Shown here piece after piece: positions 24,015-30,412 of a DNA stretch of 30,412 nucleotides. Position numbers and translations under genes: made by a program. Position 1 is the first letter of the stretch; every line of letters starts with the position of its first letter. This DNA comes from an uncultured Spirochaetales bacterium (GTDB lineage: Bacteria > Spirochaetota > Spirochaetia > Sphaerochaetales > Sphaerochaetaceae), in assembly GCA_934247875.1 (NCBI GenBank), contig CAKQJZ010000016.1:1-30412 (forward strand). The letters are read 5' to 3'. Below the pieces are notes generated by a model. That model was not told where the DNA came from and did not search any database. It was given only the letters and a program-made list of their open reading frames with translations.

Positions 24015-24052
24015 AAAAAAACTATCGCATCACATCTCTGCTTTGCGATAGT
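24015..24052 (-). terminator. Terminator of the solute-binding-protein gene
   Basis: Minus-strand stem: 24052-24044 (ACTATCGCA) pairs with 24029-24021 (TGCGATAGT) over 9 bp with a 14-base loop, then six U residues. It lies 12 bases past the stop of the binding-protein gene and is a typical intrinsic terminator. Confidence 0.85.
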
Positions 24053-24063
24053 CTAAGTCGTTA

Positions 24064-25635
24064 TTAGTTCAGATAGCCATTTTCTTTAGCGTATTCGTAG
24101 CCTCGCTTTTCAAGATCTGCAGCTCCCATCTTATCTAACTGAGCAATCCAATCTGCCCAATTCTTTTCGTTGAGTTTTCTCTTGCCTGTGAGGAATTCTG
24201 CAATACCTTGCTCATAGAATGTCTTCAAGTCTGTATCTGGGAGAGGCATGCTGTCTTCGCCCATAGCATTTGTCCACTTTCTGGTTTGCATATCCTGAAT
24301 TGTCCATAGAGGGCTCAGAACTTTGCCAGAAGTCTTAGCTGTGAATGTTGTATAAACACTCTTGAGTTCGAAATCACTCTTGTAGTTGAGAGCCATAGGT
24401 CTAAGCTGGATATATGGACGGCCATTTGGCTCGTTGAATCCTATGCCTTCTCTTGTTGATACAGGAAGTCCTTCATCGTTATAAACAAAGTTAACACCTT
24501 CCTGACCCCAGCAACAGAGAATATAGCCTTCTCCGTAGCTCATCCATTCGAAAAGCTCACAGATCTTATCAAGCTTACCAGCCTCTGCTGCGTCTGCACT
24601 TACGCTCCATATGCGCATGTTTCTGACAGAAGGGCCAACAGATGAATGACCGGTAGGACCTGTAGGAGGATCAATGACAATCCAATTGCCATCTGGGAAG
24701 TTCTTATCAAATGGCGCATAGTTATTCTCTCCATGAAGAGCTCCGCCATTCTCTCTCATGATTCCAAATTTACCTTGCTTCCAAGAAGCTCTGAAATCAT
24801 CTTTCTTATATGCCATCCAAGTTGGATCAATAACACCAGTATCAATCATTTTCTTTAGATAAACCATGAAGTCATAGTATTCAGGCTGTCTGATCTGGAG
24901 TCCGAAGTTTTCAGCTGTCATATCCCATGTTCCTTCAGAGTCGAAAGCACCTAGAAGTGGTTCAAAACGTCTTCCTGGATAAATCTCATATGAAGTACCT
25001 GTCTCTACAAATGCGCCGAAACCGTATGTGTCATCCTTGCCGTTGCCATCAGGATCGTTATATGTAAATGCATACATTACATCAAATAGCTCATCTGCAG
25101 TCTTAGGGATATCCAAGCCTAGCTTATCAAGCCAGTCTTTTCTGATTACAAGACCTTCGTTCTTTGAAATAGAGTATGGTGTAGAGAATCCATAGCTTCT
25201 TCCATCCATAGAAGAATAAGCAATTGCTACATCGTCAAACATTATCTCTGCTCTATGAGGCATCTTTTCATAGCAATCTGTTACATCTGCAACGAGTCCT
25301 GCTTTAACGAGGTCAATCCAGACAGGTCTGCTGACTGCGAAAAAATCAGGAAGTGCATTAGCAGCCATAGCTGTTCTTATCTTTACATCCTGATCATTAG
25401 GGTTAGATGGCAGTGAATATGCCTTAAGATTGATACCGAATTTTTCTCTGATGATATCATAGCCAACCCAATCTTCTGGAAGTGGACCTGCTTCTGTTGC
25501 TGAAGCTGTATACCACAGTTCAATATCTACTAGTTCATTATCTTTAGCTTTCTTGCCGCTTTCTGCTGTACCATTTGCAAACAGCATTGATGTAATGAGC
25601 ACCAACACTAAAAGAATGCTTATTGTTCTTTTCAT
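24064..25635 (-). CDS. Extracellular solute-binding protein for sugars/oligosaccharides
   Basis: This 523-residue exported protein resembles the large LplA/YtcQ-like branch of family-1 (COG1653) sugar-binding proteins. A signal peptide ends LFA, followed by NGTAESGKK, the same spirochaete-type pattern as the other binding protein in the window; there is no lipobox Cys. The mature part has family features such as VDIELWYTASATEAGPLPEDW, MAANALPDFFAVSR and a calcium-site-like DPDGNGKDDTYG near residue 200. GAGGAG lies 7 bases before the ATG. No permease or ATPase is adjacent, so the importer is completed elsewhere. Divergence from an AraC regulator that precedes a rhamnogalacturonan-lyase-like gene suggests a pectin-derived oligosaccharide as ligand. 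Confidence 0.88.
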   Translation of the reverse strand: MKRTISILLVLVLITSMLFANGTAESGKKAKDNELVDIELWYTASATEAGPLPEDWVGYDIIREKFGINLKAYSLPSNPNDQDVKIRTAMAANALPDFFAVSRPVWIDLVKAGLVADVTDCYEKMPHRAEIMFDDVAIAYSSMDGRSYGFSTPYSISKNEGLVIRKDWLDKLGLDIPKTADELFDVMYAFTYNDPDGNGKDDTYGFGAFVETGTSYEIYPGRRFEPLLGAFDSEGTWDMTAENFGLQIRQPEYYDFMVYLKKMIDTGVIDPTWMAYKKDDFRASWKQGKFGIMRENGGALHGENNYAPFDKNFPDGNWIVIDPPTGPTGHSSVGPSVRNMRIWSVSADAAEAGKLDKICELFEWMSYGEGYILCCWGQEGVNFVYNDEGLPVSTREGIGFNEPNGRPYIQLRPMALNYKSDFELKSVYTTFTAKTSGKVLSPLWTIQDMQTRKWTNAMGEDSMPLPDTDLKTFYEQGIAEFLTGKRKLNEKNWADWIAQLDKMGAADLEKRGYEYAKENGYLN

Positions 25636-25717
25636 TTTTTCTCCTCTTAAAAATCAGGACCTGGTGTTATTTAGTCTAAGGCCATATTTCAAAAGCACAT
25701 TTGCATCAAATAACAGT

Positions 25718-25760
25718 CTCTTTTGTACTATTTCGTAGCTTAAGCTTGACAACTCTTTTG
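25718..25760. repeat. Direct repeat CTCTTTTGyAC in the SBP-AraC divergent region
   Basis: CTCTTTTGTAC starts at 25718 and CTCTTTTGCAC at 25753, a 35-base period, with a related inverted element (CAAAAGCAC) at 25690-25698. AraC-family proteins commonly bind paired direct repeats in such divergent regions. A TTGACA (25746-25751) with TAGAAT 19 bases on may be part of the AraC promoter. The assignment is tentative. Confidence 0.35.
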
Positions 25761-25812
25761 CACGGAATTGTAGAATCATAATAAGTATTCATTTAGGAAA
25801 AGGGTAATATTG

Positions 25813-26637
25813 ATGGAAGGGCATATAACATTCTCTGGTCGATTTCACTATAGAAAAGGCGGCGGCGTACTTAGGCATCAGCATGTCTCAGACTATCAGC
25901 TGCAGCTCATATATAGCGGCGAGGCAGAAATCTTGATCAATGATAATCGCATCAAAGCAAAGAAGGGAGATCTTGTGCTTGTAAAGAAGAATGACTTTCA
26001 TAGCTTCACTGTTTTATCTTCAAGTGGAATGGATACATTAGAGATGAAATTCATAGCAGATAATGAAGAGCTCTCATCTTTGATTGATAAGTTCAGCAAT
26101 ATCATAACTGATGACGGAGAATTTTTCAGATTGTTCTCTGAAATTGTAGTGGAAGGCCAATACAAACACTTGCGATATAAAGAGATGAGTACTATATTGC
26201 TCCAAAGATGCCTTATTTTGATGGAGAGAGAAAACTTTGGAGATAAAGGCTATAACCCTCTGTCAAATAACATACCAACACAGCAGAATCATAAGAACTC
26301 ACCTGTAGTTGCTGCTGTTACTGAATATATTTACAGGAACTTAGATAAGAAGATAACAATGTACGACATTGCAACAGGCAGCGGATACAACAGAGATTAT
26401 CTCTATCGCATAATTCGTAAAGAACTTGGAATATCTACAGTGAATTATGTGAATAAGATCAAGCTTTCAGAGGCAAAGAAGATGATTCAGCATACAGAGC
26501 TGTCTATATCTGAGATTGCGTGGAATCTGGGCTATGAGAGCATCCAATACTTTTCTAGGCTCTTCAAAGAAGAAACAGGCATGTCACCATCTGATTATTC
26601 TGCGACGATAAAGAATACAATAAGAACTGATTACTAA
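25813..26637 (+). CDS. AraC-family transcriptional regulator
   Basis: This 274-residue regulator has an N-terminal cupin-like ligand domain (about 1-140; FHYRKGGGVLRHQHVSDYQLQLIYSGEAE, with the histidines usual for sugar-sensing members) and a C-terminal double helix-turn-helix (about 165-265; MYDIATGSGYNRDYLYRIIRKELGISTVNYVNK then SISEIAWNLGYESIQYFSRLFKEETGMSPSDY). The ATG at 25813 has AGGG 8 bases upstream; a TTG one codon before is rejected. It is divergent from the sugar-binding protein gene and 91 bases before the lyase-like gene. Local activator of both, in response to an imported sugar, is the natural reading. Confidence 0.9.
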   Translation: MEGHITFSGRFHYRKGGGVLRHQHVSDYQLQLIYSGEAEILINDNRIKAKKGDLVLVKKNDFHSFTVLSSSGMDTLEMKFIADNEELSSLIDKFSNIITDDGEFFRLFSEIVVEGQYKHLRYKEMSTILLQRCLILMERENFGDKGYNPLSNNIPTQQNHKNSPVVAAVTEYIYRNLDKKITMYDIATGSGYNRDYLYRIIRKELGISTVNYVNKIKLSEAKKMIQHTELSISEIAWNLGYESIQYFSRLFKEETGMSPSDYSATIKNTIRTDY

Positions 26638-26639
26638 CC

Positions 26640-26690
26640 TACGAAAATTATCAATATATAAGACTCATTTGTATAACACAGATTTTCGTA
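26640..26690. promoter_or_regulatory. Long-spaced inverted repeat before the lyase-like gene
   Basis: TACGAAAAT (26640-26648) and ATTTTCGTA (26682-26690) are perfect inverted copies, 42 bases centre to centre, about four helical turns. Between them is ATTTGTATAACA, half of which resembles the GntR operator at 8411. A TATACT at 26700-26705 could be the -10 of the following gene. The repeat could be a pair of regulator sites or a weak hairpin; no U-tract follows. Confidence 0.4.
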
Positions 26691-26728
26691 TGTTCCTATT
26701 ATACTGCTTAAAAAGGCTGACTTGAATT

Positions 26729-28759
26729 ATGGAGTTAATAAAGACAAATAAACATATTTTGCTAAATGAAGATTTCTCTGATTTTGCTATTGGTCCTTTC
26801 CCATATGACCATGATCATTCTGCAATGGGTGAGTACCATACAGTCATAGAAGATGGATACCATGGCAATTGGTATGACCCAATAACTAACTGGGATTATA
26901 AGGGACCATCATGGATAGTTACTGCTTCAGCTATGGATGGCAATCATTTCATGGAGCAGATGAGAATCTGCCATCCAAAAGATAAGGGTGCAATACCTGT
27001 GCTGCGCGCTGGAGATGAAGACTGGAGTGACTACACAGCAACTGTAAAGCTGCGACCCTTTATCGATAGTGATATCTGCGGCTTTCTATTTCGCTATCAG
27101 ACAAGCATGATGCATTATGGCCTGTTTCTCGTCAAAGATAGAGTAGTGCTCCAGAAAGTAATCAAGACCGATAGAATCACAATTGGAGAAGCTCCATTTA
27201 AGTGGTCTGCAGATGATTTTTACACTATGAAGACTGTATTAAAAGGCTCCTCAATCAAATGCTATATAAATGATAGTTTAGTCATAGAAGCAGAAGACAG
27301 CGAATATAGCTATGGCGCTATTGCACTCTCTGCAACAATGCCAACACAGTATGAATCTGTAAAAGTAGAAGCATCTGAAGAGGAATACAAAGAGCTGGAA
27401 GAACGCAGAAAAGAGCATGCTTCTATAATCCAGAAGAAAATGTCGATGTTCCCCCAGCCTCAGCTTTATAAGAAGATAGATCTAGGCAATTTCGGTGCAG
27501 GCAGACAGATACGCTTTGGGCATCTTACTGGAACAGATGAGCTGTTTTTCATAATGTGTCAGCATCAAAGACGCATATACAAAGACAGATATCCTTTCAT
27601 AAGCGCTATGACTGCAGTTAGTTTGGATACTGGAGAAATACTATGGCAGATTGGAACTCCAAGAGATGATGAGGATGTAATATATCTGACAACTGATTTG
27701 CCTTTCCAGATTTATGATATAAATGGCGATGGAAAAGATGAAGTCATCGCATCATGGGATTTCAAGCTCTTCATCTTAGATGGAGCAACAGGCAAGGTCA
27801 TCAAATCAATTGATACTCCTGAGAATGTTGAGCCAACAGAGGGTATGTGTGGACTTGAATTCAAAGAGTATGCGTTCAAGCGCCTGAATGTCGATGCAAT
27901 AAGGATAGTCAATGTTTCTGGCAAAGAGAAACCCTCAGATATCCTGATAAAAGATCGATATTCTAGATTATGGGTCTATGATAAAAACCTTAATCTGAAA
28001 TGGAAGTTCTCTAAATACAATACAGGACATTTCCCATTCAGCTACGATATCGACAGAGATGGAAAAGATGAGATCTTCAGCTGCTATAATCTTGTAGATC
28101 ATGATGGAAAGCTGATTTGGTCTCTTCCTATAAATAAGGACCATACAGATGAAATCATCATAGGCGATATAAAAGCTGATGGCAAAGACACGATTGCTAT
28201 CGTCTCAGGCTGGGAAGGCTTCATGGTTCTTGATGCAGAAGGGAACATATTAGTTAAAGACATTAATGGTCATGGACAGAGAATCAGTGTTGGAAGCTAT
28301 ATCCCAGAGCTCAAGGGCCTTGAGATATGCACAACAACATACTGGGGAAACAATGCTATTGTTTATATGCATGATTGCAATGGAAAAGAACTCTGGCATA
28401 AAGAGATGCTTATAAATGGAAATACTCTGGCGCCTGTTAACTGGGATGGCTCAGGGCAGGACCTGATCATGCTTAATGGCGATGTAAAAGAAGGCGGGCT
28501 TATGGATGGAGAGGGAGACGTAGTCGTTAAGTTCCCAGATGATGGCCATCCAACTCTATGCTCTGAAGTTATCGATATCACAGGCGACTGTCGTGATGAG
28601 ATAGTGCTATGGGACAGAAAGCAGATGTATATATACACTCAGGATAGAGAGGCTAAAGAATCTCTCAATGGAGTATACCACCCTATAAAGTACCCTCATT
28701 ATAATTCCTCAAACTATAGAGGTGAGTATTCATTTCCAAGGTTTTCAAAAGAGAAATAA
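26729..28759 (+). CDS. Rhamnogalacturonan-lyase-like beta-propeller protein, cytoplasmic
   Basis: A 676-residue protein without signal peptide. Residues about 10-215 look like a concanavalin-type (DUF1080/laminin-G-like) jelly-roll domain (LLNEDFSDFAIGPF, WSDYTATVKLRPF). Residues about 245-640 form a propeller with FG-GAP-type calcium loops: DINGDGKDE (330-338), DIDRDGKDE (440-448), DIKADGKDT (480-488) and DITGDCRDE (616-624). This propeller pattern and the segment after residue 510 recall PL11 rhamnogalacturonan lyases (YesW/YesX). The N-terminal domain and lack of secretion differ from those enzymes, so it may cleave imported rhamnogalacturonan oligosaccharides in the cytosol. I could not identify catalytic residues with confidence. 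It follows the AraC gene and is ended by a hairpin at 28771. Confidence 0.72.
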   Translation: MELIKTNKHILLNEDFSDFAIGPFPYDHDHSAMGEYHTVIEDGYHGNWYDPITNWDYKGPSWIVTASAMDGNHFMEQMRICHPKDKGAIPVLRAGDEDWSDYTATVKLRPFIDSDICGFLFRYQTSMMHYGLFLVKDRVVLQKVIKTDRITIGEAPFKWSADDFYTMKTVLKGSSIKCYINDSLVIEAEDSEYSYGAIALSATMPTQYESVKVEASEEEYKELEERRKEHASIIQKKMSMFPQPQLYKKIDLGNFGAGRQIRFGHLTGTDELFFIMCQHQRRIYKDRYPFISAMTAVSLDTGEILWQIGTPRDDEDVIYLTTDLPFQIYDINGDGKDEVIASWDFKLFILDGATGKVIKSIDTPENVEPTEGMCGLEFKEYAFKRLNVDAIRIVNVSGKEKPSDILIKDRYSRLWVYDKNLNLKWKFSKYNTGHFPFSYDIDRDGKDEIFSCYNLVDHDGKLIWSLPINKDHTDEIIIGDIKADGKDTIAIVSGWEGFMVLDAEGNILVKDINGHGQRISVGSYIPELKGLEICTTTYWGNNAIVYMHDCNGKELWHKEMLINGNTLAPVNWDGSGQDLIMLNGDVKEGGLMDGEGDVVVKFPDDGHPTLCSEVIDITGDCRDEIVLWDRKQMYIYTQDREAKESLNGVYHPIKYPHYNSSNYRGEYSFPRFSKEK

Positions 28760-28770
28760 CAACTGATGAG

Positions 28771-28810
28771 CGCATCCTGCAAGCAATGAGAAAACAGGAT
28801 GCGTCTTTTA
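28771..28810 (+). terminator. Terminator after the lyase-like gene
   Basis: CGCATCCTG (28771-28779) and CAGGATGCG (28795-28803) form a 9-bp stem with a 15-base loop, followed by TCTTTTA. It lies 11 bases beyond the stop codon and overlaps the end of the converging ATPase gene, whose stop is at 28808. Confidence 0.75.
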
Positions 28811-30190
28811 TGCTAGAAGCTCCTTGCCTTCAATCAGATTTATAGCACCATCACTTTCTATTGCTAGTTTTTTCATATCATCTTTGAAGCCAGAGCGTGA
28901 AAGAAAATAGTACGCTTTATTGTTTTGAGAAGGATAGGCTAGTGTGCTCCTTCTTAAGAGTTCTTCGCAGACTTCTTTTCCAACTGGTTCAGATTTCCAT
29001 TTGCATTCTCCAAAGAGCATTGTACCTTCTGCTGTCGTAGCAACAAGGTCTATTTCTTCGCTTTTCTTTGTTTCTTTGTCTGGAAACTCTATATTTCCAA
29101 TCTCTTTGATAAGATAAGAAGAATTCATCAGAATGTATTTTTGAAATACATTCTCCATTCTATGACCTATGAAAGAAGGAAGCTCAGATAATGCTTTTTT
29201 GAAAATAGCATCACCTCTGTTCATCTCAATCATATCTGTGTATGGGTATACATATCGATAGAAGAATAAGAAGTATCCATCAGAGAATACCCATCCACGG
29301 TCAACTCCCTTTCCTTCTATTTTGGTTTTCTTTTTGACTATCCCTAAATCAGATAACTTCTGAAGTGCCTGACTTATGCTGGATTTATCTCTTTTGCTTT
29401 TGTCTGCAATCAAAGAGACTTCATTATATCCAGATGCAAGAAGCCTCAAAATGCTATCATAAAGTTCAAGTGAGCGAAGTTCCATCATGAGATATAGTCT
29501 TCCTTCTGTATATAATCTTCCTCCTGCTTTGAAGAATTCTGACTGCATGGCTTCTTCAATTGTTTTATGTTCTTTCATAAAGGATAAATAGTAAGGGATT
29601 CCTTCTGTTATTGCATGCGCAGCTGCAACATCTTCTAAAGGCCATTCATTTAGCATTTTTGCCGTTTCATTGATCAAGAATGGCTGAAGCTTAATCTGAA
29701 AAGTTCTTCTTCCATAAACTGGACTATTGATGCCAAGCAGATCTTTTTCCATGAATGACATATTAGAGCCACATAAGATAAGAAAAATATTAGTATCTTT
29801 GAATTCCTGGTCTACAAAGCTTTGCAAAACGCTTAATACTGTTTTATCAGACTCAGCAAGGTAAGAAGCTTCATCAAGTACAAGTGCTATGCGTTCTTTT
29901 CCTGCATTCTTCACTATAGCTGATAGTGCAGATGCAAATGATGTATATGGAGGGATATCTGAGTTATCAAAAAACATCTTTCCAATAGCAGAAGAAAGCT
30001 TCAGAAGATTGTAGTTCATGTCTTTTGTTGACTGCAAAAAGATAGCTTTTTTCTCCTTAATAAAATTATATAGAAGAGTTGTCTTTCCAACACGTCGTCT
30101 TCCATATACAACGCCAAAAGAAAATCCTTCTGTGTTCCATTTTGCTTCCAATAACTCTGTCTCTTTCTTTCTGCCTATATAAGTATCCAT
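28808..30190 (-). CDS. Archaeal-type ATPase with winged helix and DUF234/nuclease-like C-terminus
   Basis: A 460-residue protein of the COG1672 group, function unestablished. It opens MDTYIGRKKE, with Walker A GRRRVGKTT (30-38), Walker B IALVLDEAS (101-109), and GSNMSFMEKDLLG as sensor region. A winged-helix segment (about 240-290, KSKRDKSSISQALQKLSDLGIVKK) follows, then a DUF234-like C-terminus with a PD-(D/E)xK-like pattern: Asp381 in SEEIDLV and Glu395/Lys397 in GECKWK. The ATG at 30190 begins 6 bases after a TATAAT, so the mRNA is probably leaderless; no Shine-Dalgarno is present. It stands alone, unrelated in detail to the AAA/DUF4143 protein at 22483. Its own winged helix could bind the palindromic promoter. 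Confidence 0.87.
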   Translation of the reverse strand: MDTYIGRKKETELLEAKWNTEGFSFGVVYGRRRVGKTTLLYNFIKEKKAIFLQSTKDMNYNLLKLSSAIGKMFFDNSDIPPYTSFASALSAIVKNAGKERIALVLDEASYLAESDKTVLSVLQSFVDQEFKDTNIFLILCGSNMSFMEKDLLGINSPVYGRRTFQIKLQPFLINETAKMLNEWPLEDVAAAHAITEGIPYYLSFMKEHKTIEEAMQSEFFKAGGRLYTEGRLYLMMELRSLELYDSILRLLASGYNEVSLIADKSKRDKSSISQALQKLSDLGIVKKKTKIEGKGVDRGWVFSDGYFLFFYRYVYPYTDMIEMNRGDAIFKKALSELPSFIGHRMENVFQKYILMNSSYLIKEIGNIEFPDKETKKSEEIDLVATTAEGTMLFGECKWKSEPVGKEVCEELLRRSTLAYPSQNNKAYYFLSRSGFKDDMKKLAIESDGAINLIEGKELLA

Positions 30191-30196
30191 ATAATG

Positions 30197-30240
30197 ATTA
30201 TATCTGTTTAAGTTAACTTAAACAATGTTAACTTAAACAA
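30197..30240 (-). promoter_or_regulatory. Promoter and palindromic operator of the DUF234 ATPase gene
   Basis: On the minus strand TTGTTT (30225-30220), a 17-base spacer and TATAAT (30202-30197) make a good promoter. The perfect 20-base palindrome TGTTTAAGTTAACTTAAACA (30205-30224) fills the spacer and most of the -35. The half site GTTAACTTAAACAA occurs at 30212-30225 and again as a direct copy at 30227-30240, a 15-base period. Binding here would block RNA polymerase, so repression is likely. Confidence 0.8.
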
Positions 30241-30412
30241 ACCTAATAATTCGACTCTTTAAACATAGGATTAGGATGATGGATTTGTGGTATAAGATTG
30301 TGAATTCTTTTATAGTATTAACAGATGTAACTATTAGTCACCCTAAACCAGGGCAGCGCCAAGCAATGGCAGAGCTGAATTATCTAGCACTGCGTTTATC
30401 ATCTTATATCTA
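30241..30412. other. Window edge without a supported gene
   Basis: The remaining 172 bases contain no gene I can support. A frame open to the window edge starts with GTG at 30300 but has no ribosome site and a protein sequence I do not recognise; it could be the start of a gene cut by the window. No tRNA-like fold was seen. Confidence 0.4.

Noticed and set aside
23889..24020. CRISPR-like array from the 33-base-spaced repeats
   Set aside because: Only three copies are present, the spacers are 12-13 bases, one repeat is diverged and there are no cas genes. Regulatory iterons fit better.
30310..30390. tRNA-like segment near the right edge
   Set aside because: No cloverleaf pairing, T-loop GTTCRA motif or anticodon arm could be assembled.
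30300..30412. Possible truncated gene running off the right edge
   Set aside because: GTG start without a ribosome site and about 37 codons of unrecognised sequence; not enough to support a call.

Overview
The window looks like a chromosomal segment of an AT-rich, anaerobic, plant-polysaccharide-using spirochaete, most likely from the Sphaerochaeta/Treponema side of the phylum. The inference rests on two exported binding proteins whose signal peptides end in the 'FANGT-E' pattern common in spirochaete binding proteins, on a ferredoxin-type (archaeal-type, three-gene) glutamate synthase, and on pectin-related genes. The genus is not proven. No rRNA, tRNA, CRISPR array, insertion sequence or prophage was seen.

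Layout. (1) 1-1934: a CstA-type peptide/pyruvate transporter gene on the minus strand with its terminator. (2) 1935-2448: a 514-base gene-free divergent region with an AT palindrome and two hairpins. (3) 2449-6425: a complete ABC importer operon (binding protein, fused double permease, ATPase) of the AfuABC/FbpABC family. Its binding protein lacks the iron-binding tyrosine pair and carries residues that suggest an organophosphate such as a sugar phosphate. (4) 6446-8360, minus: a fucose-permease-like MFS transporter and uracil-DNA glycosylase. (5) 8411-10890, plus: a GntR/FCD regulator behind overlapping palindromic operators, then kduI and kduD (pectin-derived 5-keto-4-deoxyuronate catabolism) and a strong bidirectional terminator. 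(6) 10908-12104, minus: a COG0523 metal-chaperone GTPase with a histidine-rich segment. (7) 12192-15584, plus: NUDIX hydrolase, MATE exporter, a signal-less pectin methylesterase overlapping the MATE stop codon, and a one-helix membrane protein of unknown function.

(8) 22374 down to 15571, minus: a tight six-gene nitrogen operon with three glutamate synthase pieces, glutamine synthetase, an ANTAR RNA-binding antiterminator with a degenerate receiver, and CTP synthase. A long hairpin with a U-tract lies only a few bases before the first Shine-Dalgarno, so transcripts starting upstream must read through it. Together with the antiterminator encoded in the operon, this suggests an attenuation circuit. 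(9) 22483-23889, minus: an AAA ATPase/DUF4143 protein with a nuclease-like C-terminus, preceded by three direct repeats at an exact 33-base period. (10) 24064-28759: an orphan sugar-binding protein (minus), a divergent AraC regulator and a cytoplasmic rhamnogalacturonan-lyase-like beta-propeller protein, which read as an oligosaccharide uptake and intracellular cleavage locus. (11) 28808-30190, minus: a second, unrelated ATPase (DUF234-like) with a nuclease-like C-terminus, whose promoter carries a perfect 20-base palindrome between -35 and -10 and which appears to be leaderless. The last 222 bases hold this promoter and no convincing gene.

Two functional themes run through the window. One is intracellular processing of pectin pieces: uptake, demethylation, a lyase-like protein and KduI/KduD under GntR and AraC control. 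The other is glutamine-centred nitrogen metabolism, where GS-GOGAT is co-transcribed with the glutamine-consuming CTP synthase.
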